A DNA stretch of 64,000 nt from Aureisphaera sp963669405. GTDB taxonomy: Bacteria > Bacteroidota > Bacteroidia > Flavobacteriales > Flavobacteriaceae. A model generated the notes under the pieces. The model did not search any database. It was not told the origin of the DNA and saw only the letters and a program-made list of their open reading frames with translations. This document shows, in pieces, positions 26,480 to 36,063 of this stretch. Location of the stretch: the NCBI GenBank assembly GCA_963669405.2, contig CAXXHF010000002.1, forward strand, positions 1,612,001 through 1,676,000, in the 5' to 3' direction. Each line of letters begins with the position of its first letter. Positions within the stretch are counted from its first letter, which is position 1. Both the position numbers and the translations under genes were made by a program.

Positions 26480-28420
26480 TTATTTCTGTATTTCTTTAAA
26501 TACTATTACTTCATTATAGACCTTTTCAGCCTTTTTAATAAAATCATTCACTTCTTGTTGTTGTGCAATGTTTAGCTTCAAAAAATGAGAAGACAACTTA
26601 TGCTCATAAGTAATAGAATCTTTTTCTTGAATATAGGAAACTTCAAAATCCATTAGCCCATTACTAATCAACACACTTTCTGGTAAATAATCCACAGCGT
26701 ACCCTTGAGGTATTTGCAACACCGACTTAAAACTATATGAATCTTTAAAATCGAAATCTATATCGTTCTCTCGATTTTCATCTATTTTAAAATAATAAAT
26801 TGGCTTATTCAAGTTTAGATTAACATAAACTTCATCTCCCAATTTTTTTACATAATCCTGAATAGTATATGAGAAATCCATTTCAAAATTCATATCATAC
26901 TCATACTTGTTTTTTTCACTAATACTATCTATCAAGAATTTATTGTTCCCTTTCCGAAGCTCTGAATTGTAATATTCCTTTAATTGAGACGGTGATTCAA
27001 CATCTTCCAAGTCTAGAAAAAAGTTTCTTTTCTTATATCCTGTAACTTCAGCATTAGCAATCCCGACAAGATCATTATTAATAATGGTAAGATTTGATAT
27101 ATCTGTATACTTATTTTTTTCTGCAGGAACCTCAGGGACCTTTACAAGTGAATAAGTGCCCAAACCATCTGCTATGAGAGCTTCTTTCCCTTGAATAAAT
27201 GAAGTAGGAAATCCTAATGGCGTATACCTTCCTGTAGCATCAAGAAAATAAGTGTTCCCATTTTCAGTATAACTTAAGATCATATGATTGTCTACAATAG
27301 GAAGTGGTACTTCTTCATATGTATATGGTATACTTCGTGTTCCTAACCACGTGATTTGACCTTTAAGCCCAGCAATTTCTAGCATTTCTTTGAGAATACT
27401 AGAATTGTCCTTACAATCACCATACTTTTTTTTGAAAACATCATTGGCTTCTCTAGGCACGAATCCTCCCAAGGCATACTCAAAGGCTATGTATTTTATA
27501 TTTTGTTGGGCCCAATAATACATAGCCTTAACCCTTTCTAAGTCCGTATCGTACATAGAGATAAACTGTTCTACAAGTTTTACCAATTCTGGATCGCTTG
27601 TGTCAGTATTCACATCCTTGATAAGAGAGTAATACCAGTCATATAAATTTGATACGTCTTTGGATAACTCCACTTTTTCACCATTGCTTGTATATGAAAC
27701 AATCTTAGGAATAATATGGGGAAGTACTACGGCATAACTTGGTACTTTGCTTTCGTATTCATATTGATCTACCTTTTCTGCTTTCCAGATATAAATGTTT
27801 TTCCCTCTTTTGTGTTTCTTTTCAAGCTGAAGATTTATCTCACTTGTATTGAATTTTATGAATTCAATCTCTATTTCTTCATCTACAATGAGTGTTACTT
27901 GATTAAACAATATTGGTGAAAAGTCTCCAAAATAAAATGATCCCAAAAACCTTGGGTTTTTGATATTTTCAGTATAACTCAACCGTGTTTTTGAACCTTT
28001 TTTTAAGTTAGGATAAATAAAATTGATGGTACGATTATCATCATAAAAGAATTTATTAAGTTCGTCTTTTTCTTTAAATTCTTCAACTTTCAGCTCCTTA
28101 TACTTCCCATTTTCATAACTAAATGATGAGGCTTCTAAATTCTCAATTTCAAAAAAAGAGGAATAGTGAATGGATTCTTTGGATCCATAATTGGCTGTTT
28201 CATCGAGGTAAATTTTTTCTTCGAAATAGTCTTTAGAAATTACTATACTATCCTCAACAAGAGAAATTCTAATTTCAACTTCTTCTTTTAGACGTACAAT
28301 ACGTGCGTCCGGATATTCTTCTTTTATTTCAGAATATTGTGAAGAATGCTGTCCATAAGTACTTATTATTCCGAGAAAAATTGTCCCTAAAAATACTAGA
28401 CTAAAAATGTTCTGCTTCAT
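26480..28420 (-). CDS. DUF3857 and transglutaminase-domain periplasmic protein
   Basis: 646 residues. Signal peptide 1-23 (STYGQ). DUF3857 about 50-230, transglutaminase core about 280-400 with the full triad in place: Cys336 (YGDCKDNS), His379 (DNHMIL) and Asp about 394 (LDATGR), then a beta-rich C-terminal domain. Bacterial members are thought to be peptidases or cross-linkers acting outside the cytoplasm; the substrate is unknown. The start overlaps the end of the upstream MORN-repeat gene by 20 bp, and the degenerate paralogue follows 2 bp after the stop, so the three are translated from one message. Confidence 0.9.
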   Translation of the reverse strand: MKQNIFSLVFLGTIFLGIISTYGQHSSQYSEIKEEYPDARIVRLKEEVEIRISLVEDSIVISKDYFEEKIYLDETANYGSKESIHYSSFFEIENLEASSFSYENGKYKELKVEEFKEKDELNKFFYDDNRTINFIYPNLKKGSKTRLSYTENIKNPRFLGSFYFGDFSPILFNQVTLIVDEEIEIEFIKFNTSEINLQLEKKHKRGKNIYIWKAEKVDQYEYESKVPSYAVVLPHIIPKIVSYTSNGEKVELSKDVSNLYDWYYSLIKDVNTDTSDPELVKLVEQFISMYDTDLERVKAMYYWAQQNIKYIAFEYALGGFVPREANDVFKKKYGDCKDNSSILKEMLEIAGLKGQITWLGTRSIPYTYEEVPLPIVDNHMILSYTENGNTYFLDATGRYTPLGFPTSFIQGKEALIADGLGTYSLVKVPEVPAEKNKYTDISNLTIINNDLVGIANAEVTGYKKRNFFLDLEDVESPSQLKEYYNSELRKGNNKFLIDSISEKNKYEYDMNFEMDFSYTIQDYVKKLGDEVYVNLNLNKPIYYFKIDENRENDIDFDFKDSYSFKSVLQIPQGYAVDYLPESVLISNGLMDFEVSYIQEKDSITYEHKLSSHFLKLNIAQQQEVNDFIKKAEKVYNEVIVFKEIQK

Positions 28421-31400
28421 AAATATTTCCGTTGAAATACAACTCTTTCTTTACCATATTACCCACTTCATTATAGTAAACGGCTGCCCCGTGTTTGGAA
28501 CCATTCAGGTACTGTATCTCTTCTTTGATCTGTTTGTTTTCGTAGTAACGCTTTTCAATACCATGCTTTGAACCATTCAGATATTCTGTCTCTCTTTTAA
28601 TACTTCCATTGGGATAATAATAGGTGCTTAATCCTTCTCTTTCGTCGGCCACAAAATTCCGCACATTCTGAAAAGTACCATCATAATGATAGGAAGTATA
28701 CTTCCCGATTAAGTTTTCATTTTTATATTCATATTCTCTAGCAATCTGACCGTTATCATAGTATGAAACCACTTTCCCTGTTTCATTCTCAAGGGGTATC
28801 ATAGGGATTTCTTTTCCGTTTTTGTCATGATAAGTATACCCAATTATTTTTCCATATTCATAAAATTCTACAATTTGAAGTTTTCCTTTAGGGCTATAAA
28901 ATTTAATCTCACCATGGTATTCACCATTTTGCCATTCAGATGAAATCATTAGTGTACCGTCTTCAAAATAGGAATGCCAAGTTCCTTCAGGATTATTGTA
29001 TTTATATACATATTCATCTTCTATTGCTCCATTTTCATAATAGGAATTGGTCTTTCCATTATATTGATCGATATGAAAATCTACCTCAGACTCTAGACTT
29101 CCATCGTCATGATACCACTTCCATTGCCCTTCTTGATTCCCTCCCAAATAAGTGCCTTCCACGGTTTTGATTCCGTAATAACTGAAACGGGAATAGTTGC
29201 CATGTTTTATGCCATTTTTATATGAAATTTCGGTTTTGGGTTTTTTATTGAAATGATGATACAATCGTTTCCCTGTACTTTCCTTATGATCAATCACTTC
29301 AAAAACCGCACCTTTAGGATCGTAAATAACTTCCTTTACTAAATCACCGAACTTATATATTGATATTTGGTCTATAGATCCATCTACAGCATAGTTTGTC
29401 TGTTCTCCATTATACAACCCTTGATGATAAAAATTTATAGACAATAGAGTACCGTCTTTATAGTAACTACGCCACTCTCCAAATGCTTCATTATTCCTGT
29501 ACCACCCTTGGGTTCTCATTGTACCATTAATGTAATAGTCTACATAGTACCCATCTACAATTCCTTTTTCATATTTTGACCTAGATTGTATCTTCCCATT
29601 ATTAAAATAGGTTGTGTAAGTACCTTGTAATTCATTTTCTTCATAAAATCCTTCAGACTTTATGGCTCCATTTTCATCATAAAACTTCCACGTCCCTATT
29701 TTACCTCCTGAAATATCGTACAAACCTTCCGAAGTTAAATGTCCATCTATACTGTATCCTTTATAAATGAACTCCCCTCCTTTCTTTTTTGCTTCATTTT
29801 GAATATTACCATCTTTATCAAATATTTTATATGCAATTATTTCTCCTTTTCTATACGTATATTCAATATGTAATTGTCCATCTTTACTATAGTATTTGCC
29901 TAATCCTTGCAACTTACCTTTCTCATAACCATACTCTTCGCTTAAATTTCCATTGGGGAAATAACTAACCCAAGAACCCTCATAAGATCCTGCTATTGTT
30001 TGTCCGACTTCACTTGGATTTCCATTGGAATGATAACTTTTATATGAACCTTCCAAAAGGCCATTTACATAATGAGAATCTAGTATTAAGGTTCCATCTG
30101 AATTATATTTTTTTTCTGGACCTTCTTTAACATTTTCTCGATAAGAAGTCTCAGCATACAATTGTCCTGTTAGGTGATACTCTTTTACAATACCTTCTAC
30201 TTTGTCATTTTTATAGGTAACATCATATTCTAAGTGATCTTCACCAACGTTAAAATAGGATTTGAAGACTCCTTCTAATTTTCCTTCTTTATAAAACTTC
30301 TTTTGTTCAAGAGCACCCTTGTTATTATAAAGCTTATATTCTCCATCCAATAAATCGTTCCTGTACTCTGCAACTACATTCTTTTTACCATTCTCATGAT
30401 AAGTTAAATATGCGCCTTCTAGTTTTCCGTGATTGTAAATAGCCAGTTCTTTAACCTTATCTTGAGCGTAATACCAAGTCCATTTTCCATGACGATTTCC
30501 TTCATCATCAAAAACTCCTTTTGCTGTTATTTTTCCGTTGGAATTATAAAATTTCCAAGGCCCTATAAGCTTATCATCTAAAAACTTACCTACACCTCTT
30601 AAATAAGTGCCATCATAATAATTTGTTTGTTCCGTTTCTTTTCCATCTACTGTAATCTTGTTTTCTTGAAGGATTTCTGTCCATTTGTTTCTTGCCAAAT
30701 CTAAAAACGCAACAATTTCATCTGTCTTCTTACTAACAATTTTCTGTAACTCTTCATTTTCTATAGAATATGCTAGTGTATATGCATAATCATTAAAATG
30801 GCTTTCACTCATAACCCATTGATAAAAAGGAACATATTTTCGACTCCAAAAACCTCCGTTCCCTTCAAATTCCAATAGTTGTGTAAACAATGCATGGCTT
30901 TGCTTCATTAAACCAATATTCATCTCATTTCCAACGTCATAAGAATCACTAAGTGCCACTTTCTGATTAAGGATTAAATCGATTTCTTCGAAAGCACTAT
31001 CATCAGTAGAAATTTCAACATTATCATCTGGAACATTTACATTCTTTGCAACAGCAATATTATTTAGCTCCTTCAAAGTGGTATTAGAATTATCCGCATC
31101 TGGTTCCAACATAATGTACATATTAAAACACATAAGAGCTTGGGCCATTTTTTGTTGTTTAAAACATAGATTTCCGAGCATTAAATGCGGCCTTGTGTAA
31201 TAAGGATTCAGCAATATAGTTTCTTGATAAAGTGTGACCGCTTCCCGGATCATTCCTAATTCCTGATTTACATAGGCTTTATTAAACCAAAGTTTTTGAT
31301 TTTTCGGATATAGTAGCAACCCTTCCTCAATTACCTGCAATGCTTTCTCATATTGTTCTGTGTTTATGTAAGCAACAGCCTTATTGATATAAAAGCTTGA

Positions 31401-31688
31401 CTCATTGGTATCTTGATTTCCATCCAAGCCTTCATCGCAAAGTGCCACAACCTTATCATATTCTTTCAGTTGTAAATGATAATAAACCCGTTCTGCAAGT
31501 ACAGTGGTATAGGCGGAATCATTTTTACTAATCTTATTGAGACTTTCAATAACTCCTTTAAAGTCTCCATCTTTTCTTTTTACAGAGGCTTCTTCAATAA
31601 TCGATTCGTAATCTATAAAAGGTATTTTTTCTTGAGAAAAACTAAAGTGGAATACAAGAAACATTCCGAACAACAAAATTCTATTCAT
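28401..31688 (-). CDS. Giant secreted TPR + MORN/YwqK-repeat protein
   Basis: 1095 residues. Signal peptide 1-18 (HFSFSQ). TPR array about 30-215 (LWFNKAYVNQELG, PHLMLGNLCFKQQKM), a linker with a helical segment about 235-345, then more than twenty tandem repeats of 22-24 residues to the C-terminus with the pattern G-x-W/Y-x-x-Y-Y/H-x-x-G-x-L-x-x-E (for example WKFYNSNGK, WRSYYKDGTL, KRYYENKQIKEE). These are YwqK-antitoxin/MORN-type beta hairpins. Such proteins are often labelled toxin-antitoxin YwqK, but the signal peptide and the operon with transglutaminase proteins make an envelope scaffold or substrate more plausible. First gene of a three-gene operon. Confidence 0.88.
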   Translation of the reverse strand: MNRILLFGMFLVFHFSFSQEKIPFIDYESIIEEASVKRKDGDFKGVIESLNKISKNDSAYTTVLAERVYYHLQLKEYDKVVALCDEGLDGNQDTNESSFYINKAVAYINTEQYEKALQVIEEGLLLYPKNQKLWFNKAYVNQELGMIREAVTLYQETILLNPYYTRPHLMLGNLCFKQQKMAQALMCFNMYIMLEPDADNSNTTLKELNNIAVAKNVNVPDDNVEISTDDSAFEEIDLILNQKVALSDSYDVGNEMNIGLMKQSHALFTQLLEFEGNGGFWSRKYVPFYQWVMSESHFNDYAYTLAYSIENEELQKIVSKKTDEIVAFLDLARNKWTEILQENKITVDGKETEQTNYYDGTYLRGVGKFLDDKLIGPWKFYNSNGKITAKGVFDDEGNRHGKWTWYYAQDKVKELAIYNHGKLEGAYLTYHENGKKNVVAEYRNDLLDGEYKLYNNKGALEQKKFYKEGKLEGVFKSYFNVGEDHLEYDVTYKNDKVEGIVKEYHLTGQLYAETSYRENVKEGPEKKYNSDGTLILDSHYVNGLLEGSYKSYHSNGNPSEVGQTIAGSYEGSWVSYFPNGNLSEEYGYEKGKLQGLGKYYSKDGQLHIEYTYRKGEIIAYKIFDKDGNIQNEAKKKGGEFIYKGYSIDGHLTSEGLYDISGGKIGTWKFYDENGAIKSEGFYEENELQGTYTTYFNNGKIQSRSKYEKGIVDGYYVDYYINGTMRTQGWYRNNEAFGEWRSYYKDGTLLSINFYHQGLYNGEQTNYAVDGSIDQISIYKFGDLVKEVIYDPKGAVFEVIDHKESTGKRLYHHFNKKPKTEISYKNGIKHGNYSRFSYYGIKTVEGTYLGGNQEGQWKWYHDDGSLESEVDFHIDQYNGKTNSYYENGAIEDEYVYKYNNPEGTWHSYFEDGTLMISSEWQNGEYHGEIKFYSPKGKLQIVEFYEYGKIIGYTYHDKNGKEIPMIPLENETGKVVSYYDNGQIAREYEYKNENLIGKYTSYHYDGTFQNVRNFVADEREGLSTYYYPNGSIKRETEYLNGSKHGIEKRYYENKQIKEEIQYLNGSKHGAAVYYNEVGNMVKKELYFNGNIYEAEHF

Positions 31689-31763
31689 AAATAGGATAAT
31701 ACATTAATAATGTAGCTTATGCATGATGAAACATCATTAAACCAGGTAAGCAACCTCCTTTCT

Positions 31764-31771
31764 CAAATATA
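31764..31771 (-). promoter_or_regulatory. -7 element (TATATTTG) for the MORN/transglutaminase operon
   Basis: Reverse complement of caaatata, an exact TAnnTTTG match, 75 bp upstream of the start at 31688. No good TTG at -33. Confidence 0.4.
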
Positions 31772-31849
31772 TTGTTATTATTATAAAAGTGCCAGAGAAA
31801 TGAAGGTTTTTACATGAATCTCGATTACATATGAGCTATTTTATGTGCT

Positions 31850-32077
31850 CTACTCAACGTAAGTTTCTAACAACAAAACATTTACAGAAAATAAATCCTC
31901 GTTTGGAGACTTTAAGGGGTAAACACCCTCAGAGAAGTTGAAAATATCGATCTGATTGTTGTTGATCCCTCCAAAATTAGTACATGCACTATACATATTC
32001 CTTTGAAAGGAACTGGTGTTGGAATTATTTATCCATAAATGATTTTCATCCAACAGCTGTATTGTGTTAAAAACCAA
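31850..32077 (-). pseudogene. Internally deleted remnant of a BNR/T9SS surface-protein gene
   Basis: A 75-codon frame with no signal peptide. Its N-terminal half (LLDENHLWINNSNTSSFQ, TNFGGINNNQIDI) matches residues near the middle of the BNR protein at 21091-23100 (LLDKNHLWVDNSNTSSFQ, TNFGGTNNNQIEI). Its C-terminal half (FNFSEGVYPLK) matches the T9SS sorting domain of the same protein (SNFPDGVYIVK). DNA 31951-32060 matches about 22441-22550, and about 31917-31950 matches about 21155-21189, at roughly 80-85 percent by eye. The join falls at a sequence present at both places in the intact gene. The extreme C-terminus diverges, so the source may have been a paralogue. Probably not functional. 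Confidence 0.85.
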
Positions 32078-32105
32078 ATTTTAAATACATTAAAGTTTCT
32101 AGTTT

Positions 32106-32130
32106 AAGTGAGGCCAAATTGGTCTCACTT
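32106..32130. terminator. Hairpin after the PA14-protein gene
   Basis: 10-bp stem aagtgaggcc/ggtctcactt with a 5-nt loop, 2 bp beyond the PA14 gene stop codon. The irregular pair is G-U on the plus RNA and A-C on the minus RNA, and there is no U run on the minus side, so its use as a terminator is uncertain. Confidence 0.4.
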
Positions 32131-32132
32131 TC

Positions 32133-32840
32133 TTACTTAACAGAAAATTGCGAAGCATTCATAAGACTGCCGACAGTATATCCATCTGGATTAACCCCCC
32201 AAGTAAATTGCATAAATTCGAACCCAAGATTTTCATAATACCAAAACTCAATTTTGTGTTCTCCCTGGGCTAGGTTAATCGTACCAGATCGAGTCACTGT
32301 AGCAACTTGTTCAAACCAGTTTTCTACGACTAGAATATCATCTATGTAAATTCGGGTTCCGTCATCAGATCTTGCGTTGAAAGTAAAGCTTCCAGCGTTT
32401 TGAACCTTGAGGGTTCCAACAAACCATAAAATATAACCATTAAAATCTGGAGCAATACCTGATCTGGCTGAGTCATCCAAGTCAGCCAAAAAGTATCCCG
32501 AAGATGTTGTCACTCCTAAAGTTCTTGGGTTATCGATATTCGGTGTGATTACATTCCCAATATCCCAAGTATAATATTGAAGCCCTGCATTATCAGGGGC
32601 AAGAGTTTCAACAATATCACCATCAGATTCCACTCCAAGAATGTATACACTGTTATTGCTTAGTTGTGAGCCTGTTCCATAGGATGATAACCGAACATTA
32701 CCTCCCGCTACTTCCAGTTGTGCTTGTGGGTTAGTTGTACCAATCCCTACCTGAGAATGGACTAATTGAATTGTTGTAAAAAAAACAACGGCTATTACCA
32801 ATTTCCAAAAAGAGTTACAATATAGATTACTCATAACCAA
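32133..32840 (-). CDS. Secreted PA14-domain protein
   Basis: 235 residues. Signal peptide ends about residue 29 (LVHSQ); starts at 32840 or 32834 are both possible. After the typical Bacteroidota motif VGIGTTNPQAQLEV comes a short linker and a PA14-type beta sandwich (about 85-225) with FTFNARSDDGTRIYIDD and EHKIEFWYYENLG. The DDGTRIYID motif matches carbohydrate-binding PA14/GLEYA members. Likely a surface carbohydrate- or matrix-binding protein. No sorting domain or lipobox, so attachment is unclear. It sits alone between the BNR remnant and upp. Confidence 0.8.
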   Translation of the reverse strand: MVMSNLYCNSFWKLVIAVVFFTTIQLVHSQVGIGTTNPQAQLEVAGGNVRLSSYGTGSQLSNNSVYILGVESDGDIVETLAPDNAGLQYYTWDIGNVITPNIDNPRTLGVTTSSGYFLADLDDSARSGIAPDFNGYILWFVGTLKVQNAGSFTFNARSDDGTRIYIDDILVVENWFEQVATVTRSGTINLAQGEHKIEFWYYENLGFEFMQFTWGVNPDGYTVGSLMNASQFSVK

Positions 32841-32882
32841 ACATTTGTAGCTAAAATAAAAACCTCTTAGAAGAATTTTTCA

Positions 32883-33113
32883 TCAAAAGTAATAAGTGAT
32901 AGGTATAAGACATAAACGGATAAAGATTGGCCATAAGTGACCTAATTCAATCTTCTTTTTCATTATTGCCCCTACAATATTGAAAGCTGCTAGACAAATA
33001 GCCACATTTTTTAGGGTAATGTTAGAAATTTGTTGAAATTTCCTTCTACTTAAAAAACCATGTCTTAGGATTAAAAACGATATTCCTAAATTGACAACTA
33101 TCAGTGTTTCCAA
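32883..33113 (-). CDS. Possible small membrane protein
   Basis: 76-codon frame starting with TTG at 33113. Three hydrophobic stretches (about 3-16, 35-50, 58-76) separated by basic loops are compatible with a small membrane protein. No family recognised, no ATG near the start and no promoter box seen. It fills an otherwise empty space before upp, but may be chance or a remnant. Confidence 0.25.
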   Translation of the reverse strand: METLIVVNLGISFLILRHGFLSRRKFQQISNITLKNVAICLAAFNIVGAIMKKKIELGHLWPIFIRLCLIPITYYF

Positions 33114-33164
33114 TGAAATAAAATGGTTTCTTTATCTTTCAATAAAATAGAGAGATCTCCAACT

Positions 33165-33818
33165 ATGCTTATTCATAACTTCAATTCAGAAAATTCAGTG
33201 CTTAATAGTTTCATTGCAGAACTTCGTGATAAGGACATTCAACAAGATTCTATGCGCTTCCGAAGAAACATAGAAAGAATTGGTGAGATTCTTGGGTATG
33301 AATTAAGCAAGACTCTTGGGTATAAACAGCAAATAGTCAATACGCCTCTGGGCAATACAGAAATACAACTCCCTATAGATGATATTGTTTTATGTTCTGT
33401 TTTACGTGCTGGCCTTCCGCTACATCATGGGCTGTTGAGTTATTTTGATAAAGCTGAAAATGCATTTATTTCAGCCTTCCGGCATCATCCCAATGGAAAA
33501 GATGATTTCGAAGTTATTGTAAAGTATTTTGCTGCTCCAAGTTTATTAGGGAAGACCTTGATCCTAACCGACCCAATGTTAGCCACTGGTAAAACTCTGG
33601 AAAATGTATATAATACCATACGAAAGCATGGAGAACCCAAACAAATCCATATTGTTTCTATTATTGGGTCCAAAGAAGGAGTAGATTATGTAAAAGGTAT
33701 TTTTCCTGATAATACACACTTATGGATTGCTACCATTGATGAGGTCCTTAGCTCTAACGGTTACATCATTCCTGGATTGGGAGATGCAGGTGACTTGGCC
33801 TATGGAAGTAAACTTTGA
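33165..33818 (+). CDS. upp: Uracil phosphoribosyltransferase
   Basis: 217 residues from the ATG at 33165, which fits the family N-terminus (MLIHNF then DSMRFRRNIERIGEIL). An in-frame ATG at 33123 would add 14 residues that do not match the family. The PRPP-binding loop is LTDPMLATGKTL about residues 127-138, and the uracil-binding C-terminus reads GLGDAGDLAYG. It makes UMP from uracil and PRPP in pyrimidine salvage, in the cytoplasm. It appears monocistronic. Confidence 0.95.
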   Translation: MLIHNFNSENSVLNSFIAELRDKDIQQDSMRFRRNIERIGEILGYELSKTLGYKQQIVNTPLGNTEIQLPIDDIVLCSVLRAGLPLHHGLLSYFDKAENAFISAFRHHPNGKDDFEVIVKYFAAPSLLGKTLILTDPMLATGKTLENVYNTIRKHGEPKQIHIVSIIGSKEGVDYVKGIFPDNTHLWIATIDEVLSSNGYIIPGLGDAGDLAYGSKL

Positions 33819-33900
33819 TTCTGAAAAGCTATAAAAAAGTAACATACTTCCCACATCAATTTTATATCTTTTATGTATATTTTCATCGAAATAACCAACC

Positions 33901-36063
33901 ATGAAACACATATACTTGATTTTGTTCTTAGCAACAATACCTCTGTCTGCACAAAATTCAGTAGCAAGGGATTGGAATGAGGAAATTCTTAATGCCATTA
34001 GAAATGATTTTGCACGACCTACGGTCCATGCGAGGAATTTGTTTCATTCCAGTATCATTTTTTATGATTCCTGGAGCATTTTTAACGACACGGCAGCTCC
34101 TTTATTTTTGGGTCGTAATTTCAGAGGATATTTCACTCCATTTAATGGGATAGAAGATCCAACCGATGTTAATGAAGCTACCAAGCAAATCATGAGTTAT
34201 GCTACATACAGGCTCATGGCACATCGTTTTGAAAATTCACCTGGACACGAAGACATTCTTCAGTCTATCAACCAATTAATGTCTGATTATGGATATGATA
34301 TAGACTTCGTTTCTACAGATTACAGCAATGGTTCTTATTCAGCACTTGGTAATTATTTAGGAGAACAAATGATTCTCTTTGGGCAACAGGACAACTCCAA
34401 CGAAGCAAATGATTATGAAAACGAATTTTATGAGCCCGTAAATGATCCATTGATACTAGTTGAGTATGAAGACAATGATTTCATAGATCCTGATCGCTGG
34501 CAACCACTGGCATTCGACCTTTTCTGTGATCAAAGTGGAAACTGCACCCCAACCAATACTCCAGACTTCCTAAGTCCAGAATGGGGAGAGGTAATACCAT
34601 TCGCCTTAAGTGAAGATGATTTAACCATCCTTAACAATGGTTTCGACTGTTATATTTATAATGATCCTGGAGCACCTGTATATATACAAGAATCGGCGGA
34701 TAATGGTTTTACTGATCCTTACAAGTGGCATTTTTCATTGGTCGCTTCATGGTCTTCACACCTAGATCCAAGTAATTCTGAATATATTGATATTTCACCT
34801 GCTTCTTTTGGGAACGTTCTCATAGATGAGTTTCCTGAAACCTTTGAGGAATACCAGACTTTTTACAATTTCATTGATGGGGGAGATATAGGAACTGGTC
34901 ACGACCTTAATCCAGTTACCAACCTGCCGTATCAACCCCAAATGGTAAAACGAGCTGATTATGCCCGTGTCCTTGCTGAATTTTGGGCAGATGGTCCTGA
35001 TTCTGAAACACCTCCAGGACATTGGTTCACCATACTCAATTACGTAAGTGATGATCCCTTACTCGAAAAGCAATTCGGAGGAAATGGTCCTATTTTAAGT
35101 GATCTTGAATGGGATATAAAATGTTATTTAACCCTTGGTGGTGCTATGCATGATTCTGCCATTACAACTTGGGGCATCAAAGGTTATTATGATTACATAA
35201 GGCCCATCTCCGCAATTCGTTATATGGCATCCAAAGGACAAAGCAGCAATCCGCTTTTCCCAAATTTCGATCCCCATGGCTTGCCCCTTATAGAAAATCT
35301 TACGGAAATTATTGCAGTAGGAGACCCGCTCGCAGGAGTCAACAATGAAAATGTTGGTGAAATCAAAGTGTTTGCCTGGAAAGGTCCCGACTATATCAAT
35401 GACCCCACTACCGATGTTGCCGGAGTAGATTGGATTCTAGCAAAAAAATGGTGGCCGTACCAAAGAGCCTCATTTGTAACTCCTCCATTTGCAGGGTATG
35501 TTTCAGGACATTCTACCTTTTCAAGAGCGGCTGCAGAAGTGCTTACGCTTATTACCGACGATCCCTTCTTTCCCGGTGGAATGGGAGAATTTCAAGTAGA
35601 TACCGATTTCTTATATTTTGAACAAGGACCCAGTGAACCCTTTACCCTTCAATGGGCTACCTATAGAGATGCTTCAGACCAAACAAGCCTTTCCCGAATT
35701 TGGGGAGGAATACACCCTCCCATTGATGATATCAGGGGAAGGATCCTTGGGGAACAGATTGGAATCGATGCATTTGAATTAGCCAATCAATATTTTGACG
35801 GCACCCTCTCAATTGGTCAAAACCTTGAAAACACATCCGTCCAGATATATCCAAACCCTGTAAATGGCTTATTGCATATTAGTGCAGAAGATGGATTAAT
35901 TGAAGAAATTCAAGTTTTTGCCATTACTGGACAATTGGTTTTAAGCATAAAAGATACACTGGATAAAATTGATCTATCGCAAACCCCAAACGGTATTTAC
36001 TTTCTAAAACTCCGGGGAAGCGAAGGAAAAACCATTATTACACAAAAAGTCATTAAAAAATAA
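33901..36063 (+). CDS. T9SS-exported vanadium haloperoxidase/PAP2-type phosphatase
   Basis: 720 residues. Signal peptide 1-17 (PLSAQ). A long vanadium-haloperoxidase-like N-terminal region is followed by the three active-site motifs: K-x6-RP (KGYYDYIRP, about 427-435), SGHS about 534-537, and SRIWGGIHPPIDD about 597-609 with Arg and His. All vanadate/phosphate-binding residues appear present. C-terminal type A T9SS sorting domain about 640-720 (IYPNPVNG, NGIYFLKL). Expected at the cell surface or secreted. Whether it oxidises halide or removes phosphate cannot be told from sequence. It stands alone between upp and rimK. Confidence 0.88.
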   Translation: MKHIYLILFLATIPLSAQNSVARDWNEEILNAIRNDFARPTVHARNLFHSSIIFYDSWSIFNDTAAPLFLGRNFRGYFTPFNGIEDPTDVNEATKQIMSYATYRLMAHRFENSPGHEDILQSINQLMSDYGYDIDFVSTDYSNGSYSALGNYLGEQMILFGQQDNSNEANDYENEFYEPVNDPLILVEYEDNDFIDPDRWQPLAFDLFCDQSGNCTPTNTPDFLSPEWGEVIPFALSEDDLTILNNGFDCYIYNDPGAPVYIQESADNGFTDPYKWHFSLVASWSSHLDPSNSEYIDISPASFGNVLIDEFPETFEEYQTFYNFIDGGDIGTGHDLNPVTNLPYQPQMVKRADYARVLAEFWADGPDSETPPGHWFTILNYVSDDPLLEKQFGGNGPILSDLEWDIKCYLTLGGAMHDSAITTWGIKGYYDYIRPISAIRYMASKGQSSNPLFPNFDPHGLPLIENLTEIIAVGDPLAGVNNENVGEIKVFAWKGPDYINDPTTDVAGVDWILAKKWWPYQRASFVTPPFAGYVSGHSTFSRAAAEVLTLITDDPFFPGGMGEFQVDTDFLYFEQGPSEPFTLQWATYRDASDQTSLSRIWGGIHPPIDDIRGRILGEQIGIDAFELANQYFDGTLSIGQNLENTSVQIYPNPVNGLLHISAEDGLIEEIQVFAITGQLVLSIKDTLDKIDLSQTPNGIYFLKLRGSEGKTIITQKVIKK

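Noticed and set aside
28401..31688. YwqK-type antitoxin of a toxin-antitoxin pair
   Set aside because: The protein has a signal peptide, TPRs and transglutaminase neighbours; no toxin gene is adjacent.
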